Below, in pieces: positions 24,948 through 34,116 of a stretch of 64,000 nt of DNA. The stretch is from NCBI GenBank assembly GCA_018222965.1, contig JAAEZH010000008.1:1-64000 (forward strand), given 5' to 3'. The notes beneath the pieces were generated by a model, which saw nothing but the letters and a program-made list of their open reading frames with translations, ran no database searches and was not told where the DNA came from. The position numbers and the translations under genes were made by a program. Positions within the stretch are counted from its first letter, which is position 1. Each line of letters begins with the position of its first letter. This stretch comes from Bacteroidota bacterium (GTDB lineage Bacteria; Bacteroidota; Bacteroidia; Chitinophagales; Saprospiraceae).

Positions 24948-27434
24948 ATGAAAAGATACATTGGATTGCTGGGTTTGCTCTTATTTGCAGCCAGCCTGTA
25001 TGCCCAACCACCCGGCGGTGGTCGAAGAGGAGGCGGACAACCATCCATCGAGGGAAAGATCACCGGAACACTGATAGATTCCCTTACATTGGAGAGCGTT
25101 CCTTATGCATCCATATTGCTTCGGGAAGGAACGGAGGGTCCTCAAAAGGATGGTGCGCTCAGCGAAGATGACGGATCCTTTAAATTTAAAGATGTTCCCG
25201 TCGGGAAATATACGCTGGAGATCAGTTTTGTTGGTTTTGAAGCCCGCAAAATTACTGTTGAAACAACTCCCGAAAAACCCGATGCCAATTTGGGTACGAT
25301 CTTTCTATCCGCTTCCGCGGTTTTACTGGAAGGTGTAACAGTTACCGAAGAGGCAGCACTTATTGAAAATCGGATTGATAAGCTCGTTTATAATGCCGAC
25401 AAGGATGCCGGTCTTGCCGGAGCTGATGCCACCGAGCTCTTGCGAAAAGTGCCTATGCTATCGGTAGACCTGGAAGGGAATGTTTCCCTCCGTGGTTCCA
25501 GCAACATTCGCATTCTGATAAATGGCAAGCCTTCTGCCCTGTTGGCTGAAAATCCGGCCGACGTTTTGCAGACCATTCCCGCTGAGCAAATTAAGTCGGT
25601 AGAAGTTATCACGACTCCTACCGCCAAATACGATGGAGAAGGGAGTGGCGGCATCATAAATATCATTACTAAGAAATCAGAGATTGAAGGATTCAGCGGG
25701 TCTGTGGGCGGCTCTGTGGGCAACCGATCCAACAACTACAACCTCAACCTGAGTGCCGCATTTGGTCGATTTGGATTAAATGCCAATGGTGGAGGTTGGT
25801 ATGCCTGGCCACAAACAACCCTACAGGAATACAGCCGGGAAGATTATTTGCCGGAAGGCACCAGTACCATTTTTGAAATGGGAGAAGGCATTAGCGAACG
25901 CCTGGGCTTCCGGGGTTCGGCTTCGGCTTATTATGATTTTAATGCCTACAACAGCCTCACAACTTCCATTAGCCTTCGCGGCTTCAACCGCTTTAATGAA
26001 GGCACGACCCAAACGGCTATTTACGATGCTGTGGAGGACGACGCTGATCTCTTTGATCTTATTTCCGACACCGAAAACCGCCGAAGCGGTTACGAATGGA
26101 CCACCGATTACCGCAAGAAGTTTAAAAAGAAGGATCAGGAGCTCTCGCTGGCTTTTCAGTGGGATTCAAATCGGTCTATTGAAGAAAATGATTTTACTCA
26201 AACCGATCTCACCGGAGTAGATGATGAGATCAACCAAAGTAACATCAATCAAAATTTCGGAGATAATAATGAGTACACCGCTCAACTCGATTACGTACAT
26301 CCGGTCGGTGACTGGTTGAAAATCGAAACAGGTGCCCGCGGGGTTCTCCGCCGCATTGACAGCGAATACGATGGATTCACCTTCAACTATGCCACCGAAG
26401 AATTTGAATCCAATCCCGACTTTACCGACATCTTTTACTACGAGCAGGATGTTTATGCCGGGTACCTTTCCGGAACGTTTAAGTTTAGCGATAAATGGGG
26501 CCTGGTAGCCGGCGCCCGGTATGAATACACGGATATTAGCAGCCGATTTGAGTTGGATGCAGAAACCAGTGATAATCAATATCAAAATGTGCTGCCGAGT
26601 TTCATTATGTCTTACAAACCCGGCCAAACCAGCAACATTAAGCTGAGTTATACCCGTCGGATACAACGCCCCGGACTCCGTTATGTAAACCCTTACAACA
26701 GCCAGGTAAACTCTTACAATCGATCCATTGGTAATCCGTATTTACAGCCGGAAATTGTCGATCAGATCGAACTGAGCTACGGCAACTACTTTAAGGGAAT
26801 TGCGCTAAACACCTCTCTGTTTTACAGGTACACCAGTGATATTATTGAGCCCTATGTTGTCATTGAAGAAGGAGTGGCCGTTACCAACTATCAGAATATC
26901 GGCACCAATCAATCCATTGGTATAAATATTTTCGCTTCCGCGAATATCAAAAAGTTCCTGACCCTGCGGGGTGGATTTGATGTTTTCACCTACAATGGAG
27001 CCGGAACGGTCAATGGGACAGAGTTGACCAACCAGGCCATACTTTTCAAAGGAAATTTTGGAGGAACCCTAAACCTCCCCAAAGATTTTAAAGTTGAAGC
27101 TTTCGGATTTTACAGTTCTCCGCGGCAAAGTTTGCAGGGACGTCGCACCTCCTTTTACATGTACAGCTTTGGCCTCAAAAAAGAGTTTTGGGACGGTCGG
27201 GCATCTCTCGGTATTCGCGCTGTTCAGCCATTCCAGAAATACCTGGAGTTTGAAAACAACCAGGAGGGAACAGATTTCTCACTTAGCAGCAGCACAAAGA
27301 TTCCATTCCGGTCATTCGGATTGAGTTTCAGCTATAAATTCGGGAAACTGGATTTCCGGGATCGCCCTAGAAGAAGTAAGATCAATGGCGACGATCTGAA
27401 AGGCGATGGAGATGATGGAAATCAGGGGTTCTAA
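24948..27434 (+). CDS. TonB-dependent receptor, outer-membrane beta-barrel family
   Basis: An 828-residue outer-membrane protein. Signal peptide MKRYIGLLGLLLFAASLYAQ, then a Gly/Arg/Pro-rich linker, a CarboxypepD_reg-like domain (about 30-115: ITGTLIDSLTLESVPYASIL, DDGSFKFKDVPVGKYTLEIS), a plug domain (about 125-235: LRKVPMLSVDLEGNVSLRGS, TTPTAKYDGEGSGGIINIIT) and a barrel of the OMP_b-brl_3 type to the end. This group lacks a strong TonB-box signature, and many members have unknown substrates. There is no SusD partner next door, so it is not a canonical polysaccharide utilisation pair. A terminator follows. Confidence 0.9.
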   Translation: MKRYIGLLGLLLFAASLYAQPPGGGRRGGGQPSIEGKITGTLIDSLTLESVPYASILLREGTEGPQKDGALSEDDGSFKFKDVPVGKYTLEISFVGFEARKITVETTPEKPDANLGTIFLSASAVLLEGVTVTEEAALIENRIDKLVYNADKDAGLAGADATELLRKVPMLSVDLEGNVSLRGSSNIRILINGKPSALLAENPADVLQTIPAEQIKSVEVITTPTAKYDGEGSGGIINIITKKSEIEGFSGSVGGSVGNRSNNYNLNLSAAFGRFGLNANGGGWYAWPQTTLQEYSREDYLPEGTSTIFEMGEGISERLGFRGSASAYYDFNAYNSLTTSISLRGFNRFNEGTTQTAIYDAVEDDADLFDLISDTENRRSGYEWTTDYRKKFKKKDQELSLAFQWDSNRSIEENDFTQTDLTGVDDEINQSNINQNFGDNNEYTAQLDYVHPVGDWLKIETGARGVLRRIDSEYDGFTFNYATEEFESNPDFTDIFYYEQDVYAGYLSGTFKFSDKWGLVAGARYEYTDISSRFELDAETSDNQYQNVLPSFIMSYKPGQTSNIKLSYTRRIQRPGLRYVNPYNSQVNSYNRSIGNPYLQPEIVDQIELSYGNYFKGIALNTSLFYRYTSDIIEPYVVIEEGVAVTNYQNIGTNQSIGINIFASANIKKFLTLRGGFDVFTYNGAGTVNGTELTNQAILFKGNFGGTLNLPKDFKVEAFGFYSSPRQSLQGRRTSFYMYSFGLKKEFWDGRASLGIRAVQPFQKYLEFENNQEGTDFSLSSSTKIPFRSFGLSFSYKFGKLDFRDRPRRSKINGDDLKGDGDDGNQGF

Positions 27435-27440
27435 AAAACA

Positions 27441-27474
27441 AAAAGCCGGTTGCAGAACATGCAACCGGCTTTTT
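27441..27474. terminator. bidirectional terminator
   Basis: AAAAGCCGGTTGCA and TGCAACCGGCTTTTT form a 14-bp perfect stem with a small loop, between the convergent receptor and DUF6438 genes. Confidence 0.93.
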
Positions 27475-27482
27475 AGGTTAAA

Positions 27483-27965
27483 TTACTTATCGGGAGCTCC
27501 TTCATCTTTCCAGCCATCTTCAGAAGAGGCAAGAATATGGGTTTTGTCGATCAGTAATTTAAGTCGAACCGGGAAGTCATAATAGGCTCGAACTTTCTTA
27601 CTCTTATCCATAAAGTAGAAACTAACCCAGGTGGTAGGCAAGTCTGAAACGGCAGCTGTATACTCTTCTTCGAGCGACCAGAAATCTGATGTTTTGTATT
27701 CATCAAATATTTCATTGGTCTCTTTGGCAGAGAATTTTTTGGTAAAATCACCTTCCTTCTTGACAAAAGCCTGTCCTTTAAAAGTTGCGTTTCCCAGGCC
27801 ATCAATACGAAATTCATAGACCGGACACGTACCAAAGCAGGCACCTTTACTCATTTCAATAACATCATCAGCGGAGTATTTATACCCTTTGCCGCTTTTT
27901 GAAGATCCACAACCTATTGCGAGACCTATAACAAGTATTCCTGTTAGCAATCTGGACATCATCAT
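27483..27965 (-). CDS. DUF6438 domain lipoprotein
   Basis: A 160-residue predicted lipoprotein (signal ending IGLAIGCGSS). The mature domain begins with the DUF6438 hallmark KGACFGTCPVYEFRIDGLG, containing two close cysteines that may form a disulfide, and ends in LKLLIDKTHI. The family is widespread in Bacteroidota and has no known function. Its start overlaps the stop codon of the upstream EI24-like gene by 4 bp, indicating translational coupling in a two-gene operon. Confidence 0.85.
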   Translation of the reverse strand: MMMSRLLTGILVIGLAIGCGSSKSGKGYKYSADDVIEMSKGACFGTCPVYEFRIDGLGNATFKGQAFVKKEGDFTKKFSAKETNEIFDEYKTSDFWSLEEEYTAAVSDLPTTWVSFYFMDKSKKVRAYYDFPVRLKLLIDKTHILASSEDGWKDEGAPDK

Positions 27966-28780
27966 ATTTTTGTATTTGTTAAATCGTTTTCGAGTTCTGT
28001 TTCTTGTTTGACAAGCAAGCTTCCTTTTTGTTCAAGATAATACAAAGTTAAAGCGGCTGCAACGGCTCCAACAGAAGTTCCAAGGATGGGGCCAATTAAT
28101 GGTATGAGAAACAGCACATATAATACCAGTCCAATCCCAAGACTAACTCCAATTATGTTCAGGTTTAGTTTATGGCTGGCGGTAATGGATATTCCCAGTC
28201 GTTCAAAATAATTATCGGTCATGGCAAAGCCCAGGAAATAGGCGGATACTAAGAACACCAAAACCGGTTTTATCGCCTGCAATCCCAATATGCTCAGACC
28301 TACACTGATAAAAATGGTAGCCAGCAATTCCATTACCCAGGAAAATAAGGCTACGGTAAACATGCGCTTTTGAGCCTGAATAAAAGCAGAGAAGGAGGCA
28401 TCCTGTTCGGCGCCGCCCAACAATTCAATGGTTCTTCTGAGCAAATGAAAGATCAACACTTCCCCCAGAATCAAAATGATGTATTTCCAGCTTCCCACCA
28501 AAAACAAGCCTCCCAGAAAATCCTGAAAACGCGTGCTGACCAGAGATGCATCAGATGTTTTCAGACCGGTCCAGACTCCGCTTAAGAGATTCCAAAATTC
28601 GGAGAAGAATTGAAGTCCAACCAACACTCCCAGGATTATCAAAATGGCAGTAGCCCATCCATACTTCCAGAATCCATCCCACAATCGCTTTTCACGGATG
28701 AATTTAAAAGCCTCGATAAAATGTTTCCAGGTCAGGAAAATTTCATATGGAATATCTGATATCCTTCTTGGTTTTTCCAT
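27962..28780 (-). CDS. EI24/CysZ-like integral membrane protein
   Basis: About 272 residues with roughly five or six membrane helices. The layout follows the EI24 (CysZ) family: cytoplasmic N-terminus with RISDIPYEIFLTWKHFIEAFKF, two long helices, YFLGFAMTDNYFERLGIS in the middle, and a final helix pair containing FLIPLIGPILGTSVGAVAAAL. CysZ is a sulfate channel, but most Bacteroidota members have unknown roles. ATG 28780 is preferred over a longer reading frame because it starts the conserved MEKPRR segment and leaves a promoter region to the divergent DinB gene. Confidence 0.72.
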   Translation of the reverse strand: MEKPRRISDIPYEIFLTWKHFIEAFKFIREKRLWDGFWKYGWATAILIILGVLVGLQFFSEFWNLLSGVWTGLKTSDASLVSTRFQDFLGGLFLVGSWKYIILILGEVLIFHLLRRTIELLGGAEQDASFSAFIQAQKRMFTVALFSWVMELLATIFISVGLSILGLQAIKPVLVFLVSAYFLGFAMTDNYFERLGISITASHKLNLNIIGVSLGIGLVLYVLFLIPLIGPILGTSVGAVAAALTLYYLEQKGSLLVKQETELENDLTNTKI

Positions 28781-28796
28781 GGCAAAAAGATACAAA

Positions 28797-28828
28797 TTTT
28801 GCTTAAGCCCTATACCAATGTATCTTTC
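28797..28828 (+). promoter_or_regulatory. promoter of the DinB-like gene (TTTTG-N19-TATCTTTC)
   Basis: TTTTG at 28797-28801 and TATCTTTC at 28821-28828 have the 19-nt spacing expected of Bacteroidota housekeeping promoters; the last base of the -7 element deviates from TAnnTTTG. Confidence 0.6.
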
Positions 28829-28843
28829 TGAAAAGAGGTTAAA

Positions 28844-29365
28844 ATGGAAAAAACAGCTCATTTAATTGCCCGGCAGTTGTGCCAGGAAACCCACAGACGG
28901 ATTTGTGAAGAGGGGATTGTGCGCATAAAAAAATGCCTGGATCAACTCAGTCTGACAGAAATTTGGTATCGACCCAATGAAAACAGCAATTCAGTAGGAA
29001 ATTTGGTTCTGCACCTTTGCGGGAATGTTCGTCAGTGGGCTATTTCAACGCTTGGCAAACAAGCAGATGTAAGGAACCGCAAAGCTGAATTTGAAGAGCG
29101 GGGACCTTTGGCAAAGCAACAATTGATAATGAAGCTTGATAAACTGGAAGCAGATCTTTTACCGGTCCTGGATGCCTTGCAACCTTCTGATTTGGCAGCG
29201 GAATATCGGGTACAGGGATTCCGCGAAAGCGGAACAGCCATACTGCTGCATGTCAGTGAGCACTTTTCTTACCACCTTGGGCAGATAACCTACTTTGTTA
29301 AAATGAAAAAAGATATAGATGTGAATTACTACGGCGACCAGGATTTGGACGCAACAGGGAAATGA
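28844..29365 (+). CDS. DinB-like (DUF1572) protein
   Basis: A 173-residue four-helix-bundle protein of the DinB/YfiT superfamily. Putative metal ligands: His in LVLHLCGNVRQW, and HVSEHFSYHLGQI near the C-terminus, giving the three-His pattern. Family members may be thiol-dependent transferases or hydrolases; none is established for this subgroup. The start gives an in-frame family-like N-terminus (MEKTAHLIARQL). It is divergent from the EI24-like gene. Confidence 0.85.
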   Translation: MEKTAHLIARQLCQETHRRICEEGIVRIKKCLDQLSLTEIWYRPNENSNSVGNLVLHLCGNVRQWAISTLGKQADVRNRKAEFEERGPLAKQQLIMKLDKLEADLLPVLDALQPSDLAAEYRVQGFRESGTAILLHVSEHFSYHLGQITYFVKMKKDIDVNYYGDQDLDATGK

Positions 29366-29366
29366 T

Positions 29367-29510
29367 CTATGGCATTTTATCCTTGAAGAAGTCGATCAGA
29401 CGAGCTCCAAAGAAAATGGTGAGGGTCCATTTTGCCACAAAATACACCAGAAAGGCATAAAGGGCTTTACGGCCATATTTCTTCCTAAAATTTTTAAATT
29501 TTTCCTTCAT
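29367..29510 (-). CDS. small membrane protein, 47 aa
   Basis: A short reading frame below the usual length cut-off. The ATG at 29510 opens a 47-codon frame ending with TAG at 29367. The product starts with a very basic segment (MKEKFKNFRKKYGRKALY), followed by one hydrophobic helix (AFLVYFVAKWTLTIFFG) and a polar tail. This positive-inside single-helix layout is typical of real small membrane proteins and unlikely by chance. It converges on the DinB-like gene, with the two stops 1 bp apart, and sits in a spacer that would otherwise be empty. Function unknown. Confidence 0.7.
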   Translation of the reverse strand: MKEKFKNFRKKYGRKALYAFLVYFVAKWTLTIFFGARLIDFFKDKMP

Positions 29511-29653
29511 GTTCACAGTCGGGGCCTTGCGGCGAATTCACTTGTTTTGGGCAGTATTGTGTTAATACAAAAGGAAAACGAATGATACTAAGGAAATGTT
29601 TGTCGTTGCGGTGTTAAAGTTTGCTTTTTCGACGAAAGTCGACAAAGGGCGGC

Positions 29654-30748
29654 TTAAACCTCTTCTTCCGGTTCATAAATCCACTTAGCTCCATATTCTT
29701 CCACCAGGATATTATCGAAGTGATCGGCGGTTTCAAAGAGGTGTCTAAACAGTTTGGAGGCCGTGTCTCCATCCAAATACTGATCAAAAATGAGGAGGGA
29801 TAGAATGATTTCCTGCCCTCTTACACTGAAGGTCAGGCCTTTCAGTTCATAATTCTGGCGCAAGAGGAACTTATATAAAGGAAGGATTTTTTCTTTGGGA
29901 AGGCGGCACAAATAAGCATCCCCGGTGATGAGACCATTTTTTTCATAATAGGAGATCATGATCCGGGCACTCCCCTGCTCTATTTCCCAGGCATTGGGAC
30001 CTCTTCGGGATAATTCCACATCATGGCCGGTCTGCACCAGCAATTCTTCTATGGTTTTTGCCAGGCCCACTGCCTGATAAGGCTCTATTTGGGAGGCAAT
30101 TTCCACTTTAGCCCCGCAATTCGGACAGTACTTTCCCTCAATCTTAGATTCGAAGGAGAGATGCAGACAAGCTGCACAGCGTACCGCTGCTTCCGGGTAT
30201 CCTTTGCCATATTCATCCAGCGCTTTTTCCAGATAGCTGATCGGCAGGGAAAATCCGATATTGTCTCCATCTCTGACTACAAAGGTATTGATACCGATCA
30301 CCTCTCCCCGCATATTAATAAGTGGACCACCACTATTACCCGGATTCAGCGCAGCATCGTGTTGTAGGTATTTTATATCGCCTAATTGATGATCGATATT
30401 GGAAATAATGCCCTGTGTGGAGGTATATTTTAATCCGAATGGATGCCCAACAGCAATAACTTTATCACCAGCCTGCGGGCTTTGATCTGAACCAAAAGGG
30501 ATATCGGGGAGATCATGCACCTCTGGAATTTCGAGAAAAGCCAGGTCGTGCATGGGATCTGTGTATAAAACCCTGCTGGAGCATTTTCGCACCCCATCAC
30601 AGGTAACTACCACAGACTTATTGCCGCGCACCACATGCTCATTGGTCACGATGAGGTTTGGCTTTTTGAGATAAAAGCCCGTGCCAGTACTGTAAGGCGT
30701 AGCAATTTGAATAACTACATTCCGGTAATGTTCGATTACCTCTTGCAT
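29654..30748 (-). CDS. S1C (HtrA-like) serine protease with zinc ribbon and YbjN-like domain
   Basis: A 364-residue protein without signal peptide. Residues about 1-180 are a trypsin-like HtrA/DegP domain with the catalytic triad His (VTNEHVVRG), Asp (MHDLAFLEI) and Ser (LNPGNSGGPL). About residues 187-215 form a zinc-ribbon (CAACLHLS ... YCPNCGAKV). The remainder (about 220-355) resembles the YbjN/type III secretion chaperone fold. There is no PDZ domain, unlike DegP. Lacking a signal, it should act in the cytoplasm. It follows paaC by 67 bp on the same strand and may be read through from the paa promoter. Confidence 0.85.
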   Translation of the reverse strand: MQEVIEHYRNVVIQIATPYSTGTGFYLKKPNLIVTNEHVVRGNKSVVVTCDGVRKCSSRVLYTDPMHDLAFLEIPEVHDLPDIPFGSDQSPQAGDKVIAVGHPFGLKYTSTQGIISNIDHQLGDIKYLQHDAALNPGNSGGPLINMRGEVIGINTFVVRDGDNIGFSLPISYLEKALDEYGKGYPEAAVRCAACLHLSFESKIEGKYCPNCGAKVEIASQIEPYQAVGLAKTIEELLVQTGHDVELSRRGPNAWEIEQGSARIMISYYEKNGLITGDAYLCRLPKEKILPLYKFLLRQNYELKGLTFSVRGQEIILSLLIFDQYLDGDTASKLFRHLFETADHFDNILVEEYGAKWIYEPEEEV

Positions 30749-30815
30749 AAGGCGATGATATTGAACCGGAAGTTAGTCAAATTTGCAAAAAAGAAAAGGA
30801 TGCCGGTCTATTCGA

Positions 30816-31586
30816 TTACCAGCTTTGTCCGGGATAGGCTCTCGGCACGGATTGCATAACGGCCAACAGATGTCCAAGATATTCTGAGTGAATGCCTTTA
30901 CGGCCACCAGTTTGGAAATGTTTTACTTCCGGCTGAGAAAGCGTTGCCTCTTTTAGAACCGCTTCAATCCGGTTCATGGCTGCTTCTTCCAGGGAGGAAG
31001 GAAGCACACTAAGTTCCGCTTCTGCGAGCACCTTATCTGTTTCCGTATCTTCAAAAAGCTCTCCCAGGAATCGCCACCGCTCATCCAGGCCATTTTGCAT
31101 GCGCTTGTGGCTCTCTGGGGTTCCGTCGCCCAAACGGATCATCCATTCGGAGCTGTAGCGGAGATGGTAGGTAACTTCTTTGAGTGATTTTGCGGCGATA
31201 GCTGCAATTTGTTCGTGTTTACTATCCAGCAGGGCATTCAGCAACTCAAAATGGTAGCAATCAAACAGAAATTGCCGTACGATGGTCATACCCCAATCGC
31301 CGTTTGGTTGTTCGCAGAGCAGGAAGTTGGTGTATTCCCGGTCGGAGCGTAAATAGGCCAGGTCGTCTTCGCTGCGGCCTTTGCCTTCCAGTTCTCCGGC
31401 CAGAGAGAGCCAGGAACGAGCCTGTCCGACGAGGTCAAGGGCAATATTGGTGATGGCAATGTCTTGTTCCAGAGCCGGCCCCTGACTGGTCCACTCTGAA
31501 AGACGGTGCCCGGCAATAAGGGTATTATCCCCCATATGCAGGGCAAAATTGAAAAGAGCCTGGTTTGGGCTGAGGCTGTTATCCAT
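30816..31586 (-). CDS. paaC: phenylacetyl-CoA epoxidase subunit PaaC
   Basis: A 256-residue helical ferritin-like subunit. It is the structural partner of PaaA in the (PaaA-PaaC)2 core of the 1,2-phenylacetyl-CoA epoxidase. Recognised from FALHMGDNTLIAGHRLSEWTS, the central ANIALDLVGQARSW-type helix, and CEQPNGDWGMTIVRQFLFD. It should be catalytically silent because the di-iron ligands are in PaaA. It begins 4 bp after the paaB stop codon, in a tight paaA-paaB-paaC operon. Confidence 0.95.
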   Translation of the reverse strand: MDNSLSPNQALFNFALHMGDNTLIAGHRLSEWTSQGPALEQDIAITNIALDLVGQARSWLSLAGELEGKGRSEDDLAYLRSDREYTNFLLCEQPNGDWGMTIVRQFLFDCYHFELLNALLDSKHEQIAAIAAKSLKEVTYHLRYSSEWMIRLGDGTPESHKRMQNGLDERWRFLGELFEDTETDKVLAEAELSVLPSSLEEAAMNRIEAVLKEATLSQPEVKHFQTGGRKGIHSEYLGHLLAVMQSVPRAYPGQSW

Positions 31587-31590
31587 GCTG

Positions 31591-31875
31591 TTACATGTGT
31601 TTTACTTCGTCGGGAAGATTGTAGAAAGTAGGATGGCGGTAGATTTTGTTGGCTGCCGGCTCAAATAGAGCATCGGCATCCGTAGGTGCGGAAGCTGTAA
31701 TATTTTTAGACTCCACGACCCAGAGACTAACGCCTTCAGTGCGACGGGTATAAACATCCCGGGCATTTTCGATAGCCATTTCCGCATCAGCAGCATGCAG
31801 GCTGCCTACGTGCTTGTGGCTTAATCCGTTTTTTGAACGGATAAATACTTCCCAGATTGGCCAATTATTCTTCAT
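31591..31875 (-). CDS. paaB: phenylacetyl-CoA epoxidase subunit PaaB
   Basis: A 94-residue PaaB, starting with the diagnostic WPIWEVFIRSKNGLSHKHVG and continuing DAEMAIENARDVYTRR. PaaB bridges the PaaAC core in the multicomponent monooxygenase that forms ring-1,2-epoxyphenylacetyl-CoA. It lies 13 bp after paaA and 4 bp before paaC on the same strand. Confidence 0.95.
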   Translation of the reverse strand: MKNNWPIWEVFIRSKNGLSHKHVGSLHAADAEMAIENARDVYTRRTEGVSLWVVESKNITASAPTDADALFEPAANKIYRHPTFYNLPDEVKHM

Positions 31876-31888
31876 CGATTTCTTTGAT

Positions 31889-32875
31889 TTAGGCTACTTG
31901 TAAATCAGATTTAGCCGCTTCTCGGCGCTTCTGTTTCTTTTCGGCGTAAGCCATAGCCGCTTCACGTACCCAGGCTCCCTCTTCGTAGGCTTTGGTGTAA
32001 TGCGCCATGCGTTCGCGATTGCAGGGGCCGTCGCCTTTGACAACCTGCCAGAACTCATCCCAGTCGATCGGTCCAAAGTCGTAGTGGCCACGTTCTTCAT
32101 TCCATTTCAGGTCGGGATCCGGAATGGTCAGTCCGAGTACTTCGGCTTGCGGAACGGTAGCATCCACGAATGCCTGGCGCAATTCATCATTGGATTTGCG
32201 TTTGATTTTCCAGGCCATAGATTGCTCGGAGTGAGTAGATTCTGAATCGGTCGGACCAAACATCATAAGGCTTGGCCACCACCAGCGATTCAGGGCATCC
32301 TGCGCCATGTCTTTTTGGGCTTCAGAGCCTTTAACAAGGTGGAGCAGGATTTCATATCCCTGGCGTTGGTGAAAGCTTTCTTCTTTACAGATCCGCACCA
32401 TAGCCCGGGCATAAGGGCCGTAAGAGGTACGGGTAAGCATCACCTGGTTCATAATAGCGGCACCGTCTACCAACCAGCCAACTGCGCCCATATCGGCCCA
32501 GGTCAGGGTTGGGTAATTGAAGATACTGCTGTACTTGGCTTTGCCGTCGAGGAGTTGCTGATACAGCTCGTCGCGTTCGATACCCAGCGTTTCGGCTGCA
32601 CTATACAGGTACAGACCGTGACCGGCTTCATCCTGCACTTTAGCGAGCAGGGCTACTTTCCGGCGCAGGCTGGGAGCACGCAGAATCCAGTTTCCCTCGG
32701 GCTGCATACCGATCACTTCGGAGTGGGCATGCTGGGAAATCTGGCGGATCAGCGTTTTGCGATAAGCATCAGGCATCCAGTCCTTCGGTTCGACCTTCTC
32801 GTCGCGTTCGATACGCGCGTCAAAAATCTTCATGAAGTCCTGATTGTCGGTTTTATTGCTTCCTTCGACTGGCAT
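31889..32875 (-). CDS. paaA: phenylacetyl-CoA epoxidase catalytic subunit PaaA
   Basis: A 328-residue di-iron oxygenase subunit that epoxidises the aromatic ring of phenylacetyl-CoA with O2 and electrons from PaaE. Seen: [22 protein letters not shown] at the N-terminus, the di-iron motif [13 protein letters not shown] (ExxH), the second pair [13 protein letters not shown], and [17 protein letters not shown] near the C-terminal third. The ATG at 32875 or an internal ATG at about 32833 are both possible. First gene of the paaABC operon. It has its own TATCTTTG promoter with an adjoining CGAAC-N4-GTTCG operator-like site. Confidence 0.96.
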   Translation of the reverse strand: MPVEGSNKTDNQDFMKIFDARIERDEKVEPKDWMPDAYRKTLIRQISQHAHSEVIGMQPEGNWILRAPSLRRKVALLAKVQDEAGHGLYLYSAAETLGIERDELYQQLLDGKAKYSSIFNYPTLTWADMGAVGWLVDGAAIMNQVMLTRTSYGPYARAMVRICKEESFHQRQGYEILLHLVKGSEAQKDMAQDALNRWWWPSLMMFGPTDSESTHSEQSMAWKIKRKSNDELRQAFVDATVPQAEVLGLTIPDPDLKWNEERGHYDFGPIDWDEFWQVVKGDGPCNRERMAHYTKAYEEGAWVREAAMAYAEKKQKRREAAKSDLQVA

Positions 32876-32924
32876 GGTTTGGTTATTATTTGGTTGATAC
32901 TGAAGTAGTTGCCTTTCGGCGAAT

Positions 32925-32946
32925 CAAAGATACGAACATTCGTTCG
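32925..32946 (-). promoter_or_regulatory. paaA promoter -7 element and PaaR-type operator
   Basis: On the minus strand the palindrome CGAACGAATGTTCG (32933-32946, CGAAC-N4-GTTCG) is directly followed by TATCTTTG (32925-32932), a perfect TAnnTTTG -7 element, about 50 bp upstream of the paaA ATG. The same palindrome sits next to the paaE promoter. A TetR repressor bound here would block RNA polymerase. Confidence 0.75.
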
Positions 32947-33257
32947 CTTTTTGGTATTAAAACAGCCATTTTCCGGTTTTGTTGTGCAGATTTTAGGGTA
33001 TTTGGGGGACAAAAAGAGAGGTTGGTCTTTTATGAGGTTTTTGTCTTTCTTTCTGGAAGTTGGATAAAAGGACAAACAGCACCCAAAAAACTGCCATTTA
33101 TCATACACCTCCTCTTTGAGCATTATTCCTTTTTTGCGTAATATTCGTGTTTACATTCATTCCTTCCGTTTACTGCCCGTTTATGAGGCCGGAGGTTTCT
33201 TCTTTCAGGATGCCTTTGGTTTTCCGTGGCAATCAAAAATTGGAAAACGAGCACTAC

Positions 33258-34106
33258 ATGAAGTTTACAGCAGAACTCCTGGAAAACGTAAAATCCAGAG
33301 ACGATCTATTTGCCCTTGCGAAGGAACACAAGATTCCCATAGATAAAACCATCAAAAAGCTGAAGTACGAAGCAGAGCTTCGCCTTCTGCAATCGGAATT
33401 TGTCAACCTCCAAAAATGGATCGCAGAGAAAAAGAAGCGGGTCGCTATTTTGTTCGAAGGCCGGGATGCCGCCGGAAAAGGAGGCTCCATCAAACGATTT
33501 AAAGAGCATTTGAATCCGCGTACTTCGAGGGTGGTTGCCCTGACCAAACCGACGGAAGTAGAGAAGGGTCAGTGGTATTTTCGAAGATACATTAAGGTCC
33601 TGCCCAATCCCGGGGAGGTCGTTTTCTTTGATCGAAGTTGGTACAACAGAGCAGTAGTCGAACCGGTTATGGGATTCTGCAGCGATGAGCAATACAAACA
33701 ATTCATGGGACAGGTTCCCGAATTTGAGCATCTGTTGTATGAAGACAATCTGAAAATCATCAAGTTCTGGTTTTCGATTTCCAAAGACGAACAAAAGAAG
33801 CGGTTTGATGCCCGCCTCAGCAATCCGCTCAAGCGCTGGAAGTTTAGTCCGGTCGATATGAAGGGACAGGAACTTTGGGATCGCTACACCCACTTTAAGG
33901 AGCAAATGTTTAGTGGTACCCATACCAATTTCAGTCCGTGGATTATTGTCAAAACCAACAATAAAAAAGAAGCCAGATTGGAAAGTATGCGGTATGTCTT
34001 ATCGCAATTTGACTATGCCGGAAAAGGGGAATCAGGCATTTCCCTCCTCCCCGACCCAAATGTCATCATGCGTTATCACCGGTCTGCTATTCAAATTGAC
34101 ATCTAA
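33258..34106 (+). CDS. polyphosphate kinase 2 family protein
   Basis: About 282 residues of the one-domain PPK2 family. Walker A motif LFEGRDAAGKGG (about residue 75), the lid/Walker B region VVFFDRSWYNRAVVEPVMGF, and conserved LKRWKFSPVD with a TNFSPWIIVKTNNKK tail. PPK2 enzymes transfer phosphate between polyphosphate and (d)NDP or NMP. ATG 33258 is preferred; the reading frame extends 37 codons upstream (to 33147), but the extra part is not family-like. It is the first of two tandem PPK2 genes. Confidence 0.92.
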   Translation: MKFTAELLENVKSRDDLFALAKEHKIPIDKTIKKLKYEAELRLLQSEFVNLQKWIAEKKKRVAILFEGRDAAGKGGSIKRFKEHLNPRTSRVVALTKPTEVEKGQWYFRRYIKVLPNPGEVVFFDRSWYNRAVVEPVMGFCSDEQYKQFMGQVPEFEHLLYEDNLKIIKFWFSISKDEQKKRFDARLSNPLKRWKFSPVDMKGQELWDRYTHFKEQMFSGTHTNFSPWIIVKTNNKKEARLESMRYVLSQFDYAGKGESGISLLPDPNVIMRYHRSAIQIDI

Positions 34107-34116
34107 ATTAAAGAAC

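Noticed and set aside
33913-34116. Long N-terminal extension of the second PPK2 gene
   Set aside because: It overlaps the end of the first PPK2 gene in another frame; the ATG at 34117 fits the family start.
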